Assembly (NCBI GenBank): GCA_030591745.1
Contig: JAUVAM010000102.1
Location: 1 to 8,841, forward strand
From: Deltaproteobacteria bacterium
Lineage (GTDB): Bacteria > Myxococcota > B64-G9
Direction of reading: 5' to 3'
Length of the DNA: 8,841 nt
Numbering within the stretch: position 1 is the stretch's first letter; every line of letters starts with the position of its first letter. A program made the position numbers and the translations under genes. Of this stretch, positions 1 through 7,159 are shown in pieces. The notes under the pieces are model-generated. The model was not told the origin of the DNA. It saw only the letters and a program-made list of their open reading frames with translations, and did not search any database.

Positions 1-3000
1 ACTTCATCAAGGGCCTGTGGGACGATCTGATCAGCATGTATCGCCAGGAAATCGACGTCACCCTGAATGAATCCCAACAGGTCATCATGCTCTACAAAAT
101 TGGTGAGCTCTTCGAGGACAAACTGGACCAACCCGAGAAGGCCATCGGCGCATACAAAGAAGTGCTTGCCTTGCAGGGAGATTATTTCCCGGCACTGAAG
201 GCGCTCAACCGCATTTACACGCGCAATCGAGACTGGGAGAATTTGCTTGAGGTGCTCAGCCAAGAGGCGAGTGTCATCGAAGACCCACAGCAAAAGGCCC
301 TGGCTTTGTTTCGAGTGGCCGAAATTTGCGAGTCCCAGCTGCAGCAACCCGAACGGGCCGTGGAGACCCTGTGTGGCATCCAGCAACTCATCCCAAATCA
401 CGGCCCCAGCATCCGCGCCTTAGAGCGACTCTACACCAAGGGTGATCAGTGGCGCGAACTGCTCGGCATTTTCGAACAACAACTCAGCCGAGCCGGAAAC
501 GACAGCCAGAAGGTACATCTCCTCTTTCATATGGCCGACATCCAGGCGCACAAAATTAATGATCTGGTCAGCGCCTGTGAATTGCTTGAGAAGGTCTTGG
601 CCATCCAAGCCGATCATCTGCCGACTCTGGAGGCTCTTGAACGTATCTACTTGACCCAGCGCAATCACCAGGCCCTGGTCCGCATCTACGAAACTTGGTC
701 CAAGCACGTCAAAGCCCCTCCGCTGGAGCTCTCGCTTCAGAGTCAACTGGCCGATATCAAAGAAAATCGCCTGCAACCCCCCAAAAACGCAGGCGAGCAT
801 TACTTGAGAATGCTCGCCATCGATCCGAGTCATCCGGAGGCCACGCGATCTCTGGATGTCCTATTTCACAAATTCGGCACCTGGAACGGATTGCGCACAT
901 TACACGAACGGGAACTGACCCACGTCAAGAGCCGGGATGTGGCACTTGACCTTTGCACCCGCATTGGCGATTTGGCGGAAACCCAACTGAGCCAGCCTCA
1001 GGTCGCCGTCCATTATTATCGGCAGGCCTTGTTGATCAAGGGCGATCATCTGCCTGCCATCAAGGGCTTGAAAAGGCTTTACGCTCAGACCGATGACGCA
1101 GAGGCCATGGTGCAGTTATTGGACCTTGAGGGACAGGTCACCAAGGATCCGCGTCAAGCCATCGCCACCTTGCTGGAAGTGGGTGCCCTGTATCGAGACA
1201 AATTCAACGATCCCCAGCGATCGGTCAATTGCTTCTTCAAGGTACTGGAAAGAGACCCCCGGGAAACCCAGGCCAGCAATCAAGCCGAAATCCTGCTGCT
1301 GGACATGCAGGCCCACGATCAATTGGTGGCGCTGTACAGCCAAAGGGTTACCGTCACCGAAGACAGTCGCGCATTGGCCGACCTGCACAACAAAATGGGC
1401 GATCTGTTGCGCTCCAATCTGAAGAAACCCAATGAAGCCGCCGAAGCCTATCGGCAGGTCTTGCAGATCAACCCATCCCATCCCCAGGCCCTGGTGGCCC
1501 AGGCCGAACTCTCCTTCGAATTGGAGCAGTGGGACGAGTGTTTGCAATTGACCCGTCGCATCCTTGAGCTGGTGACCGATGCGCAAACGCTGGCAGAGGC
1601 CAACTTTCGCCTGGCCCAAATCTTTTTGGAGAAGATGCCCGATGGGGAACAAGCCATCGTCCATTTGCGCCGCACCTTGGAACTGCGCCCTGGTGATGTG
1701 GAGGCCCTGACCCGGCTCAAAGCATTGCATACCGAACGGCAGGAAATCGACGCCGCCATCGAAGTGCTGGGCTCTCTGGTACAGGTCGATGAAAACAATC
1801 GCATCAACCACCTGCTGGAACAGGCCCAGCTATTGGACAAAGCCAAAAACCTGCCCGATCAGGCAGTGGAGGCCTATAAACAAATTCAACAACTCGAGCC
1901 CAGCAACGTCGCCGTGGTGCAACGATTGGGCGAACTGTACGAACGACTGGAACGCTGGGCCGAGCTGATCGATGCTTACCAGGCTTTTATCGGCCTGCTA
2001 CCCGGCGACGATGCCGACCAGGCCATCCCACTGCACCTGAAGATGGGTGGCCTCTACGACAAGAAGCTCAACAATCTGGACAAGGCCATCTTAGAGTACA
2101 AACGGGCCATCGAAATCGAGCCAGAGCACTTAGGTGCCCACGAGGCACTCGCCGAGCTATACGGTCGCACCGGCCTTTACTACGCCAACGCCATCGAAGA
2201 ACATCGTAAGCTTCTTACCCTTTACCCCTTCCGGATCGACTCCTATCACCAACTGCGGCGTATCTTTGAAGAACAACGGGCCTTCGACAAGGTCTTTTGC
2301 TCTTGCTCCGTACTCCACTACCTCCGGGCCACCGACCAAAACGAAGAATTCTTCTACGGAGAAAACAACAACAAGGCCCCGGACAAGTCCGCCGAAAAAC
2401 TCACCCTCGAAGAGACCGGACGCCATCTGGTACACCCGAACGAGCGTGGCGCCACACGCAGCATTCTTCAGGTCATTGGGCCTCATTTGAACAAACTTTA
2501 CCCCGCGGACCTGTCCAAACATGGTGTGGGCAAACAGGACAAAGCCAGGCCCGACGATCCCTTGCGAACGCTGACAGCGCAATTGGCCCAAAACTTAGGC
2601 GGCGTGGAATATGAACTTTATCGCTCCAGCCAGCCTACGCACCTGGTGTCCATCGAGAACACATCTCCTCCGTCCATGATCGTGGGCGAGGGATTGGTCA
2701 AGCGCACCGTGGTCAAGGAACAGCGATTCGCCCTGGGCCGGGCTTTGAAACGCATCCAAGACGGCAGTTATTTGGCGACCCAAATTGGCCCCAAGGAGCT
2801 TGCCCAGCTTATCGCCGCGGCCGTTCAGCCGCACCATCCGAGCTGTCCGGTGGCCACCTACCCCTCGGAGCTGCCGGCGGATCTATCCAAGAAAATCACC
2901 AAGGCCTTGCCCCGCAAGCAGCGCAAGGCCCTTGATGAACTGATGAAGGACTTGGCGCCGACCCTGGCCCGGGTCCCTGACTACGAGGCCTACCTGGCGG

Positions 3001-3233
3001 GCGTAGAGCATTCGGCTGCGCGGGTCGGCTTGAGCCTGTCGAACGATCTCTCCAACGCCATCATGCACTTAAGCCGCGAGACGCCCGAGCTTCGAGACAA
3101 ACGGCCCACCAACACAGCCGAAATCATCGAACTCTTCGCCAAGTACCCCCTCATCAGCGAGTTGCTACAATTCGCGATCAGCGAAGAATACTTCAACCTG
3201 CGAAAAAGACTAAAAATGACCATCACGGGATAA
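1..3233 (+). CDS. Large TPR-repeat protein, 5'-truncated by window edge
   Basis: The reading frame is open from the first complete codon (position 3), so the gene begins left of the window. The ATG at 36 is probably internal, because the residues before it (FIKGLWDDLIS) continue the helical repeat pattern and no ribosome binding site is obvious. Residue numbers here count from that ATG (1065 residues to the TAA at 3231-3233). Residues 1 to about 745 are tandem TPR-like helix pairs with recurring features such as GDL..x.L..P..A...Y..vL...P.H..A...L..LY. Residues about 750-1065 are not TPR. They include a Cys-Ser-Cys stretch (755-757), a segment 860-930 resembling the core of M48-type metallopeptidases but lacking HExxH, and a helical tail. 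The visible part has no membrane segment; any signal peptide would lie outside the window. TPR arrays normally mediate protein-protein contacts, so a scaffold role is inferred, with no partner suggested. I recall similar TPR plus C-terminal-domain proteins in Myxococcota but could not check this. The function is unknown. Confidence 0.5.
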   Translation, partial: FIKGLWDDLISMYRQEIDVTLNESQQVIMLYKIGELFEDKLDQPEKAIGAYKEVLALQGDYFPALKALNRIYTRNRDWENLLEVLSQEASVIEDPQQKALALFRVAEICESQLQQPERAVETLCGIQQLIPNHGPSIRALERLYTKGDQWRELLGIFEQQLSRAGNDSQKVHLLFHMADIQAHKINDLVSACELLEKVLAIQADHLPTLEALERIYLTQRNHQALVRIYETWSKHVKAPPLELSLQSQLADIKENRLQPPKNAGEHYLRMLAIDPSHPEATRSLDVLFHKFGTWNGLRTLHERELTHVKSRDVALDLCTRIGDLAETQLSQPQVAVHYYRQALLIKGDHLPAIKGLKRLYAQTDDAEAMVQLLDLEGQVTKDPRQAIATLLEVGALYRDKFNDPQRSVNCFFKVLERDPRETQASNQAEILLLDMQAHDQLVALYSQRVTVTEDSRALADLHNKMGDLLRSNLKKPNEAAEAYRQVLQINPSHPQALVAQAELSFELEQWDECLQLTRRILELVTDAQTLAEANFRLAQIFLEKMPDGEQAIVHLRRTLELRPGDVEALTRLKALHTERQEIDAAIEVLGSLVQVDENNRINHLLEQAQLLDKAKNLPDQAVEAYKQIQQLEPSNVAVVQRLGELYERLERWAELIDAYQAFIGLLPGDDADQAIPLHLKMGGLYDKKLNNLDKAILEYKRAIEIEPEHLGAHEALAELYGRTGLYYANAIEEHRKLLTLYPFRIDSYHQLRRIFEEQRAFDKVFCSCSVLHYLRATDQNEEFFYGENNNKAPDKSAEKLTLEETGRHLVHPNERGATRSILQVIGPHLNKLYPADLSKHGVGKQDKARPDDPLRTLTAQLAQNLGGVEYELYRSSQPTHLVSIENTSPPSMIVGEGLVKRTVVKEQRFALGRALKRIQDGSYLATQIGPKELAQLIAAAVQPHHPSCPVATYPSELPADLSKKITKALPRKQRKALDELMKDLAPTLARVPDYEAYLAGVEHSAARVGLSLSNDLSNAIMHLSRETPELRDKRPTNTAEIIELFAKYPLISELLQFAISEEYFNLRKRLKMTITG
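96..2255 (+). repeat. Ten protein-level TPR superunits of 72 residues (216 bp)
   Basis: Equivalent helix starts such as KIGELFEDKL, RVAEICESQL, QLADIKENRL, RIGDLAETQL and KMGDLLRSNL fall at residues 21, 93, 165, 237, 309, 381, 453, 525, 595 and 669 of the TPR protein. The first seven spacings are exactly 72 residues. The last two are 70 and 74, which restores the register. Each unit holds a clear TPR (A helix, then P..A...Y..vL) followed by a more degenerate helix pair (L..LY.....W..L). At the DNA level the units are highly diverged, so this is an old protein repeat rather than a recent DNA duplication. Confidence 0.8.
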
Positions 3234-3249
3234 CCATTCAGGTTAAATA

Positions 3250-3278
3250 AAAAGGGGCACCCAATGGGTGCCCCTTTT
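3250..3278. terminator. Bidirectional intrinsic terminator between convergent genes
   Basis: GGGGCACCC (3254-3262) and GGGTGCCCC (3266-3274) form a perfect 9-bp stem with an AAT loop. The flanking AAAA and TTTT extend the pairing to 13 bp. Read on the plus strand, the stem is followed by TTTTGTAAT. Read on the minus strand, it is followed by TTTTTATTT. It lies 16 bases after the TPR gene stop and 19 bases after the lipoprotein gene stop, so it can serve both. Confidence 0.9.
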
Positions 3279-3297
3279 GTAATATTCAAAATCAAAC

Positions 3298-4785
3298 TCA
3301 GTTACAGCCTGCGTTCTCTTCCCACTGCATGTACATTTCCAACCGATAAGGCATACACTCTTCCACGCTGTCGTTCACCGAACGAACCACCACGTTCAAC
3401 TCGGTGTAATCCTCAAGAGGCGCCAAGCCCTCAAAGTAATAACCCATCAGGTAGGCCGAACTGCCGTCGGTGAACTCCACGTAATCCACGGCGGGATCGG
3501 TACACCAGGCGCTGTTCTCGAAGCTCGAACAATTCTCCGCCGGCTCGATGCAGAGCTCCCAATCAGCAGGGCTGGCACCCGGCGGCAAATACAGCAACAC
3601 CCATTGAGTGAAGCACTGGGTCCCGACGTAGAAGCCGTGGCTCACATCCTCGATGGCGGTGATGTGATACCAATCCTGATCACCCATCGGGTACAAGGTT
3701 TTTTCCATGGACAAAGGCGTACTCTCAAACATATCGGCCAGAAGCTGAATGGTGCCATAGGAGTCGTTGGCCACGCCGTCATAATCCAATCCACCCTCAT
3801 TCAAATCTTCATCGGTCTCGCCATCGCAATCGTTGTCCAGACCATCGCAGTCCTCATCTTCGGCACCCGTGAAATTTGGACCACCACAGGCCAGGGTTTT
3901 CACACCGCCGTCATCGATGCACATCATGATGCCGAAACTGCACTGGCCTTCGTCGGTGCCGCACTGAGCGCCGCCTTCGGGGTTGTTTTCGTCGGTGTCA
4001 CCGTCGCAGTCGTCATCCAGACCGTTGCAGAGTTCGGGGTTTTGACCCACCAGAGCTACTTCGGTGCCACCACCGTCCAGGCAGGGGCCCCAGACACCGG
4101 TAACGCATGTCTGATTGCCCACGGCGCATTCACCGATGTTCGCGCCGCAAGCCTGAGTGTCATTGGGGGTGCAGTCGCAACCTTCGTCGATCTGCAAATT
4201 GCAGTTGTTGTCCTTGCCGTCGCAGAGTTCCGGGGCGCCACCATAGATGGTGTTGTCGTTGTCGTTGCAGTCATCGTTGGGGGTGGAGCAAGAGTCTACG
4301 CTGTAGTGACCATCGGAATCGCCGTCCACATCCAGCTCTTCATCGGTCAAGTTGTCACAATCGTCGTCGAGGTTGTTGCAGGTCTCGGCCACGGGCACCT
4401 GGGCATCACAATTCATCCAACTGCCGTTGTAACAATACTCAACACCGCTACCACAGGCTGTGGTGCATTGACGTTCCATGGGCTGACAATCGGGACCGGA
4501 TTTTTCATCAAAGCAGCCGTCGCAGTCGTCGTCTTTGCCGTTGCAGGTCTCTTCCGCCGGCTGCCGGGCGTCGCAGCCGATCCAACTGCCAGCCTCGCAT
4601 GTCTCCACGCCCACACCGCAGGCCGTCTGACAAACACGCTGCAATCCGTCGTCGATGAAGCCGTTGCAGTCGTTATCCAGACCATCACAAATCTCGGTGG
4701 TGGCATTGCAGTCGTCGCCGCCGCCGCAAGCAACCGCAAAGACGAGACTCGACAAAACCAAACCCAATAGAATCTTCTTTAGCAT
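3298..4785 (-). CDS. MopE-type repeat lipoprotein with C-terminal beta-rich domain
   Basis: This is a predicted exported lipoprotein of 495 residues. The N-terminus has Lys3-Lys4, a hydrophobic stretch (5-17) and a lipobox-like AVAC, so Cys20 would be the lipidated residue. The next residues are Gly-Gly-Gly; lacking Asp at +2, it would go to the outer membrane if the E. coli sorting rule applies. Residues 26-330 carry six motifs of the form E.CDG.DNDC.G..DE, typical of the MopE putative metal-binding family (Pfam Cu-binding_MopE), plus one long variant with DVDGDSDG at 152-159. The region from Cys20 to residue 320 holds about 36 cysteines. Residues about 338-495 have a different composition. 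They include NDSYGT and GDQDWYHI, which resemble bacterial pre-peptidase C-terminal (PPC) beta-sandwich domains, and six more cysteines. The ATG is preceded by AGGAGG with a 4-base spacer. It is convergent with the TPR gene and downstream of the HD-GYP gene. The repeats suggest calcium or other metal binding at the cell surface. The precise role is unknown. Confidence 0.9.
   Translation of the reverse strand: MLKKILLGLVLSSLVFAVACGGGDDCNATTEICDGLDNDCNGFIDDGLQRVCQTACGVGVETCEAGSWIGCDARQPAEETCNGKDDDCDGCFDEKSGPDCQPMERQCTTACGSGVEYCYNGSWMNCDAQVPVAETCNNLDDDCDNLTDEELDVDGDSDGHYSVDSCSTPNDDCNDNDNTIYGGAPELCDGKDNNCNLQIDEGCDCTPNDTQACGANIGECAVGNQTCVTGVWGPCLDGGGTEVALVGQNPELCNGLDDDCDGDTDENNPEGGAQCGTDEGQCSFGIMMCIDDGGVKTLACGGPNFTGAEDEDCDGLDNDCDGETDEDLNEGGLDYDGVANDSYGTIQLLADMFESTPLSMEKTLYPMGDQDWYHITAIEDVSHGFYVGTQCFTQWVLLYLPPGASPADWELCIEPAENCSSFENSAWCTDPAVDYVEFTDGSSAYLMGYYFEGLAPLEDYTELNVVVRSVNDSVEECMPYRLEMYMQWEENAGCN
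3802..4695 (-). repeat. Six MopE-type Asp/Cys motif repeats
   Basis: The repeated motif codes for E.C(D/N)..D(D/N)(D/N)C(D/N)...DE. The copies lie at 4642-4695, 4501-4551, 4333-4386, 4177-4230, 3982-4035 and 3802-3855, which are residues 31-48, 79-95, 134-151, 186-203, 251-268 and 311-328. Spacing between copies is uneven because the linkers differ in length. The first two linkers belong to a longer module containing ACG.GVE.C..GSW..CDA. Repeated GCAGTCGTC-like DNA words on the plus strand come from these motifs. The alternating Asp/Asn pattern looks like calcium-binding loops, but the bound metal cannot be told from sequence. Confidence 0.85.
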
Positions 4786-4799
4786 GACGCCTCCTCAGC

Positions 4800-4816
4800 G
4801 CCCTCTTCGAGAGGGC
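4800..4816 (-). other. Short hairpin in the lipoprotein 5' leader
   Basis: GCCCTCT (4800-4806) and AGAGGGC (4810-4816) form a perfect 7-bp stem with a 3-base loop. On the minus strand it ends four bases before the GAGGAGG ribosome binding site (4790-4796) of the lipoprotein gene. No T-run follows on the minus strand, so it does not look like an intrinsic terminator for the HD-GYP gene. It could stabilise the mRNA or affect ribosome access. Its function is inferred only from position. Confidence 0.45.
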
Positions 4817-4850
4817 CCAGAATTAATGAAAATGTTTGACGAACGGCTGA

Positions 4851-4880
4851 ATACTAAGGGGAATTGCCGCGCTGAGTCAA
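4851..4880 (-). promoter_or_regulatory. Candidate sigma-70-type promoter for the lipoprotein gene
   Basis: On the minus strand, TTGACT (4880-4875) is followed after 18 bases by TAGTAT (4856-4851). These match the -35 and -10 consensus at 5 of 6 and 4 of 6 positions. Transcription would start near 4844, giving a leader of roughly 60 bases that contains the hairpin and ribosome binding site. The -35 box overlaps the stop codon of the HD-GYP gene. This is a consensus match by eye only. Confidence 0.45.
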
Positions 4881-6976
4881 GTTGCTGTAAACACCTCTTC
4901 AACGATGGCCAAAAAAGCCTCGACCACCCTGGGGTCAAATTGGCTACCTGAAGTGTTTTTGATCTCGGCGACCGCCACATCCCGGCTGAGTGCCTTGCGG
5001 TAGGGTCGATCGGAAGTCATGGCGTCGAAAGAGTCGGCCACCGCAATAATGCGGGCCTCTAAGGGGATATCCTCACCCTTGAGCTTCCCCGGATAGCCCG
5101 AGCCGTCATAGCGCTCATGGTGGCGGAGCACCACCTTCTGGGCATCGTTCAAAAACTTGATGGGGCCCAAAATGTTGTCACCAAACAAGGGGTGATTGCG
5201 GATGGTTTCCCACTCGTCCTCGGAAAGCTTCACGCGCTTTTGCAAAATGGCATCCGAGATACCGATCTTGCCGATGTCATGCAACATGCCCGCGTAGTGG
5301 ATGACCTTTTGCGTACGGGCGTCCAAATCCATCTGCTTCGCGATGGCGACGGCATAGCGCGTCACCCGCTCGGAATGCCCCTTGGTATAAGTATCCCGAG
5401 CCTCCAGGGCCTGGGCCAGGCTCTTCATGGTTTCCAGATAAGTCTGCTGGGTGGACTCGAAAAGCCGGGCGTTTTCGATGGCGATGGCCGCCTGACTGGC
5501 CAAAACCTGCAATACCCGCTCGTCGTCCTTGCTGAAGGCCTCGTCCCGACCGGAACTGAGCTCGAAATAGCCGATGATGCGCTCACCTATCTTCAGGGGC
5601 ACCGCCAGTTTCGCCTGCTCCCCATTTTTCAACCAGGCAACGCCAGCCGGCTTGAGCTCCGGAGAGACTTCATGAGATTTTTCAAGCAGCTCCTCGTTGC
5701 CCAATCGTTCCTGATCCAAGAGCCGGATGGCGCAGGAGGAAGAATCCACGATCTCTTTCGTCATGCCAGCGATGGCATCCAGGGTTCGGTCCAGATCCAG
5801 CGACGAAGTGATGGTGCGGGAAGCCTTCTGCAGGGTTTCCAACTCACGTACTCGTTTTTCCAAATTGGTATTGGCCTTCTTGATGCGCTTCGCGTGGTCC
5901 TTTAGATCTTCGTTCATGCGGTCGATCTCACGCACATGCTCGGCCAACTGAGCCTGCTTTTTCTCCAGACGCGAATGGATATCCGCATTGTGCAAGGCCT
6001 GGGCAGCCCAAGAGGCGAAGGTTGAAAATAGCCTCAAATCTTGTTCGCTGAAGGCCTCGGGCTCCTTGGCCTCGGCGTCCAAAACGCCCACCACCTCGTC
6101 GCGCACGATGAGCGGCGTGGCCATCTCACAGCGACCGCCAGCCACACCCTCGATATAACCCCCGTTTATCTGCACGTCCGGCACCAAAACAGCCTTGCCC
6201 GTGGCCAACACGCGCCCGGTGATGCCCCTTCCCGTCGGGATGCGCATGCCGGCGTGCACCTCGTCCTTGTACCCAAGGGCTGCCCTCACCACCAGGTCAT
6301 CGCCCACCCTTTCAAGCAGGGCGCAGTTGTCAAAATGAAGGGCCTTCTTGCCCAAGGCCAGGATCTCATCCAAGAGTTCATCCAAAGACAGGCTGGAGCT
6401 GACCTGTCGGCCAAGGCGACCCAGCAGCTCAAGATCCTGCACGCGGCGTTCCAGGCGCTGACTTCGGTCCTTGATCGAGGCAACCAACCGGGCATTGTTG
6501 ATGGCCGTAGCCGCCTGGTTGGCGAAGATGCGAAACAAGTCCAGATCATCCAAGTGAAAGGCCCCGGGCTTGCGACTCTCGGCATCCAGTACACCGATGA
6601 TCTCGTCGTCAATTCGCAGGGGCACGGCCATCTCGCTTCGAGCGCCCTGGACCCCCTGAATGTAACCCTCGTACTGGCGCACGTCGTTGACAATCACGGG
6701 ATCGCCAGAGCTGAAGGCCTCCCCCGTAATGCCCACCCCCGTGGCTGTCTTGAAGTTGGCCACCACCTCGGGCCGATAACCTCGGGCCGCTCGAATGGTC
6801 AACACACCCTCTTCCGGATCAAAAAGCAGGAGAGCACAAGTATCCAGGCGGAATACGTCCTCCACCAGGGACAAAATGGTATCCAATAATTGATCCGGAT
6901 CCAGGATGGAATTCATGGCTCTGGCAGCCTGGTTCAATGCTGCCAGTTTACGTACCGCCTCGGACACAGTGCTCAC
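4877..6976 (-). CDS. Triple-GAF HD-GYP protein, predicted cyclic di-GMP phosphodiesterase
   Basis: This is a 699-residue soluble sensor-effector, counted from the GTG at 6976, with no membrane segment. GAF1 is about 23-164 and GAF2 about 195-333; both keep G.GITG followed later by EMA.PL. A charged coiled coil lies at about 334-385. GAF3, about 392-504, is roughly 25 residues shorter. The HD-GYP domain is about 512-697. Expected catalytic residues are all present: His534 (GHSERV), His566-Asp567 with Lys570 (HDIGK), His595, His619-His620, the GYP signature (627-629) and Asp648. The residue four before His534 is Tyr rather than Glu, which suggests a two-metal rather than three-metal site. HD-GYP enzymes hydrolyse cyclic di-GMP to pGpG or GMP. 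The GAF domains probably sense small ligands, which are not identifiable. The longer ATG frame to 7198 was rejected because it overlaps gcvH. GTG at 6967 is an alternative start with a better-placed GGAG. Confidence 0.9.
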   Translation of the reverse strand: MSTVSEAVRKLAALNQAARAMNSILDPDQLLDTILSLVEDVFRLDTCALLLFDPEEGVLTIRAARGYRPEVVANFKTATGVGITGEAFSSGDPVIVNDVRQYEGYIQGVQGARSEMAVPLRIDDEIIGVLDAESRKPGAFHLDDLDLFRIFANQAATAINNARLVASIKDRSQRLERRVQDLELLGRLGRQVSSSLSLDELLDEILALGKKALHFDNCALLERVGDDLVVRAALGYKDEVHAGMRIPTGRGITGRVLATGKAVLVPDVQINGGYIEGVAGGRCEMATPLIVRDEVVGVLDAEAKEPEAFSEQDLRLFSTFASWAAQALHNADIHSRLEKKQAQLAEHVREIDRMNEDLKDHAKRIKKANTNLEKRVRELETLQKASRTITSSLDLDRTLDAIAGMTKEIVDSSSCAIRLLDQERLGNEELLEKSHEVSPELKPAGVAWLKNGEQAKLAVPLKIGERIIGYFELSSGRDEAFSKDDERVLQVLASQAAIAIENARLFESTQQTYLETMKSLAQALEARDTYTKGHSERVTRYAVAIAKQMDLDARTQKVIHYAGMLHDIGKIGISDAILQKRVKLSEDEWETIRNHPLFGDNILGPIKFLNDAQKVVLRHHERYDGSGYPGKLKGEDIPLEARIIAVADSFDAMTSDRPYRKALSRDVAVAEIKNTSGSQFDPRVVEAFLAIVEEVFTAT

Positions 6977-7077
6977 TCCGTGCCCCCCAAAGGGCCGGAA
7001 CCAAAGACATTCCGACCCAATCAAAATAGGCCCCAAAACCTGAAAAGGCAAGGAAAACGACTTAATGGGCTTTTTCC

Positions 7078-7108
7078 TTGACGACTTGGCGCGATGGGGT
7101 AGTTTATC
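7078..7108 (+). promoter_or_regulatory. Weak candidate promoter upstream of gcvH
   Basis: TTGACG at 7078-7083 is a good -35-like element (5 of 6), but the AT-rich stretch 7100-7108 (TAGTTTATC) offers only 3-of-6 matches for a -10 box at workable spacing. It sits in the 183-base divergent region between the HD-GYP start and gcvH. I saw no glycine riboswitch motifs in that region and no clear promoter for the HD-GYP gene. Confidence 0.22.
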
Positions 7109-7159
7109 GCAATACAAAGCTGCAAACCCAACCACTGATGTGCTCAGGAGGCACTGGCC

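Noticed and set aside
1116..1811. Minus-strand open frame (231 codons) inside the TPR gene
   Set aside because: The plus-strand frame there contains regular TPR units in perfect register, while the antisense translation has no motif or start signal.
3802..4695. GCAGTCGTC-like repeated DNA words that might suggest a CRISPR or satellite array
   Set aside because: Spacing is uneven, copies are imperfect and in frame, and each one codes for the Asp/Cys motif of the lipoprotein.
3604..4770. Long plus-strand open frame (388 codons) opposite the MopE lipoprotein gene
   Set aside because: Its translation is a monotonous run of Val, Ala, Ile and Thr produced by reading GAC, GAT, AAC and TGC codons backwards. 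The minus-strand frame has a signal peptide, a lipobox, a known repeat family and a strong ribosome binding site.
6041..6889. Plus-strand open frame (282 codons) opposite the GAF domains
   Set aside because: It is antisense to well-conserved GAF1 and GAF2 coding sequence, has no recognisable domain and has no ribosome binding site. It is a shadow of the real gene.
6977..7159. Possible glycine riboswitch upstream of gcvH
   Set aside because: Glycine riboswitches often precede gcv genes, but I found no conserved aptamer core sequences or paired stems of that type here.
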